Shown: positions 62,613 to 64,000 of the stretch, in pieces | Layout: each line of letters opens with the position of its first letter | How positions within the stretch are numbered: position 1 is the first letter of the stretch | NCBI GenBank assembly: GCA_028751875.1 | Contig: CM054134.1 | Span: 76,184,185-76,248,184, forward strand | From: Rapana venosa | Taxonomy: Eukaryota; Mollusca; Gastropoda; Neogastropoda; Muricidae | DNA length: 64,000 nt | Reading direction: 5' to 3' | The notes under the pieces: generated by a model | Seen by the model: the letters and a program-made list of their open reading frames with translations, nothing else | Databases searched by the model: none | What the model was told of the DNA's origin: nothing | Translations under genes and position numbers: made by a program

Positions 62613-63212
62613 CCCCCCCCCCCCCCCCCCCCCCCTCCAAAGCTTCACTTTCAGAACCATTTCCGCATAGTACACAATTGTTACAGGAAACTGCGCAAAA
62701 AGTAGCCAAAGCTGTGCTACACAATAACGAGTTCGGCAACATGTTTAAAAATAATATTGATCTGCTGACCCGGGTTCGAATCTCGTTCAAGGGGATTTGT
62801 CCTCTGGAGTTAACATGAATGCCGACTCCACTCCCCCCTAAAAGACTTTCAGATGAGACTATAAACCGAGGTCCTGTGTGCGAACGCACGCAGAACAAAA
62901 CTTGCGCACACGTTAAAACTCGTTCCACTTTTTGTAAGAGTATGCCATTGTGTGCCCGTGGGAACGGATGACAAAATTTACCAAAACTGCCATACACACG
63001 GGGACTGAATGTAAACAAGCACACGAATGCTTTGCTTATTCTATTATCTTCAAAATAAAAGAAATAAATAGAATAATAAAGTACCTTTGAATCAAATGGA
63101 AAAATAGTTGTATAAAATCGGTACGGTATTAAACTTGTTCTTGGTGATATTCGGCATACATAATCCATAATACACTTGAGGGAGAGGGGGGGGGGGGGGG
63201 GTGAGGGGGAGG
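62613..63212 (+). repeat. Duplicated spacer, copy 2, split by a type A SINE
   Basis: 62640-62745 and 63083-63195 together match the spacer at 61846-62059. Between them lies a plus-strand type A SINE (62745-63070) with B box GGGTTCGAATCTC, 'TCTGGAGTTAACATGAATGC', core 'GATGAGACTATAAACCGAGG', hairpin and tail. The copy at 61846 lacks this SINE, so the insertion came after the duplication. Confidence 0.75.
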
Positions 63213-63548
63213 CGGAATAGTCTAGTGGTTAGAGCATTGCGCTTGCGATTTTAACGGCCCGGGATCAAGTCGCCACCCAGACGCCTGTTCAAGGGGATTC
63301 TTACTTTGGAGGTTACATTAAGTGCTGACTCCACTCACCCCGAAAGTCCTTTGGATGAGACTATAAACCAAAGTCCCGCGTGCGCACGTACACAAAGCAT
63401 CTTGCGCACGCGTTAAACCTGTTATGCCTTTCGAAAGAGTAGACCATTTGCACCGGTAAGAATGTATAATTTTTTTATAGAATGCACACTGGTATGTTTA
63501 GACATCATTCCTGAAGTCGGATTGTGGCTACCTGAATTATAAGTACAA
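63213..63548 (+). mobile_element. SINE type A, full-length head
   Basis: 'GAATAGTCTAGTGGTTAGAG' (A box), 'GGCCCGGGATCAAGTCGCC' (damaged B box), 'AGGTTACATTAAGTGCTGAC', core 'GATGAGACTATAAACCAAAG', ending 'CCTGAAGTCGGATTGTGGCT' (type F-like 3' end). Confidence 0.8.
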
Positions 63549-63647
63549 CTATATAACGCATCAACATTGTGCATTTCCCCTGCAAATAGTAGGCTATGCA
63601 AATAGTAAACACTAGAGCCAAGTCAGTTTTAAAATAACGTGAAGGGG
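63549..63647. other. Short spacer
   Basis: 'CAAATAGTAGGCTATGCAAA' carries an internal 'GCAAATAGTA' direct repeat. No gene. Confidence 0.5.
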
Positions 63648-64000
63648 GAGGGGGGTAGCCTTGTGAGTGTTGCCTTGCGATTTGACGCCCTCAGATCATG
63701 CCGGGGTTCGAACCATCACCGCGACACCCATTCATGAGGTTACTTCCCTTGGAGTTGTCAGTACAGATTCCACTCCCTCCTCCCCCCCCCCACTGCACCC
63801 CACAAAAATTTTTCGGATGATTATAATATAATATAATCTGGATTCCAGAGTGCGAATACACGTAGAACATCTTGCGCACACTTTAAAACCTGCTCCGCCT
63901 TTTGGAAGAGAAGGCCATTGCGTTCAGGTAAGAAGAGCTGACAGAACGATGGTTCTTACAAACGCATGCAGACTGGTGTTTTTAGACACTATCCCCAACA
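63648..64000 (+). mobile_element. SINE type A, cut by the window end
   Basis: 'GTAGCCTTGTGAGTGTTGCC' (eroded A box), 'GGGGTTCGAACCATCACC' (B box), 'CTTGGAGTTGTCAGTACAG', and a core with a TAATATAATATAAT insertion. It ends 'AGACACTATCCCCAACA', which suggests a type F-like 3' end continuing past the window. Confidence 0.75.

Overview
The window is animal nuclear DNA. It has spliced genes with GT/AG introns, many tRNA-headed SINEs, decayed non-LTR retrotransposons and extreme simple-sequence content. Several SINE types resemble repeats I associate with gastropod molluscs: the 'CCCACGGCA...CTGGCAAAATT' type, tails ending in (GAA)n, and a 'GATGAGACTATAAACCGAGG' core. My best guess is a marine snail (caenogastropod-like). 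That rests on memory of repeat families, not on a search.

Only one protein gene can be named with confidence: CFAP44, on the minus strand from 47711 to 35884. It encodes the WD-repeat and coiled-coil protein that works with CFAP43 in the tether/tether-head of inner dynein arm I1/f in motile cilia and sperm flagella. The gene is close to full length at about 1,799 codons in three exons. The last exon is a single uninterrupted block of about 4.8 kb. One base appears to be missing near 40128, where the reading frame shifts inside the WD region. Intron 1 holds SINEs nested inside SINEs, and one SINE ends about 10 bases before exon 2.

Layout. 1-8.1 kb: a TTGCC repeat followed by dinucleotide, trinucleotide and homopolymer arrays, including very long G and C runs. 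8.2-9.1 kb: a polypurine GA block. 9.1-18.1 kb: more simple repeats, one quiet AT-rich stretch (12.6-13.9 kb) and a possible CXXC zinc-finger remnant (14.1-14.6 kb). 18.1-20.6 kb: SINEs and the C-terminal end of a LINE. 21.7-24.6 kb: a block of about 765 bp present three times in direct orientation and split by other SINEs. 25-34.9 kb: microsatellites and four separate minisatellites. 35-47.9 kb: CFAP44 and its introns. 48.5-50.4 kb: a compound AC/CT array and a reverse-transcriptase fragment. 50.8-52.3 kb: unrecognised, broken coding-like frames on the plus strand. 53-64 kb: dense, indel-ridden SINEs, a satellite of about 30 bp at 58.0-59.85 kb, and a locally duplicated SINE block at 61.7-63.2 kb.

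No operon, CRISPR array or prokaryotic system is present. The genes do not form a pathway. The window is one ciliary gene in repeat-rich DNA. The most useful second looks are the structure of CFAP44 (3' exon fusion, frameshift, SINE-abutted splice site), the triplicated block, the unknown plus-strand frames, and the 58-60 kb satellite.
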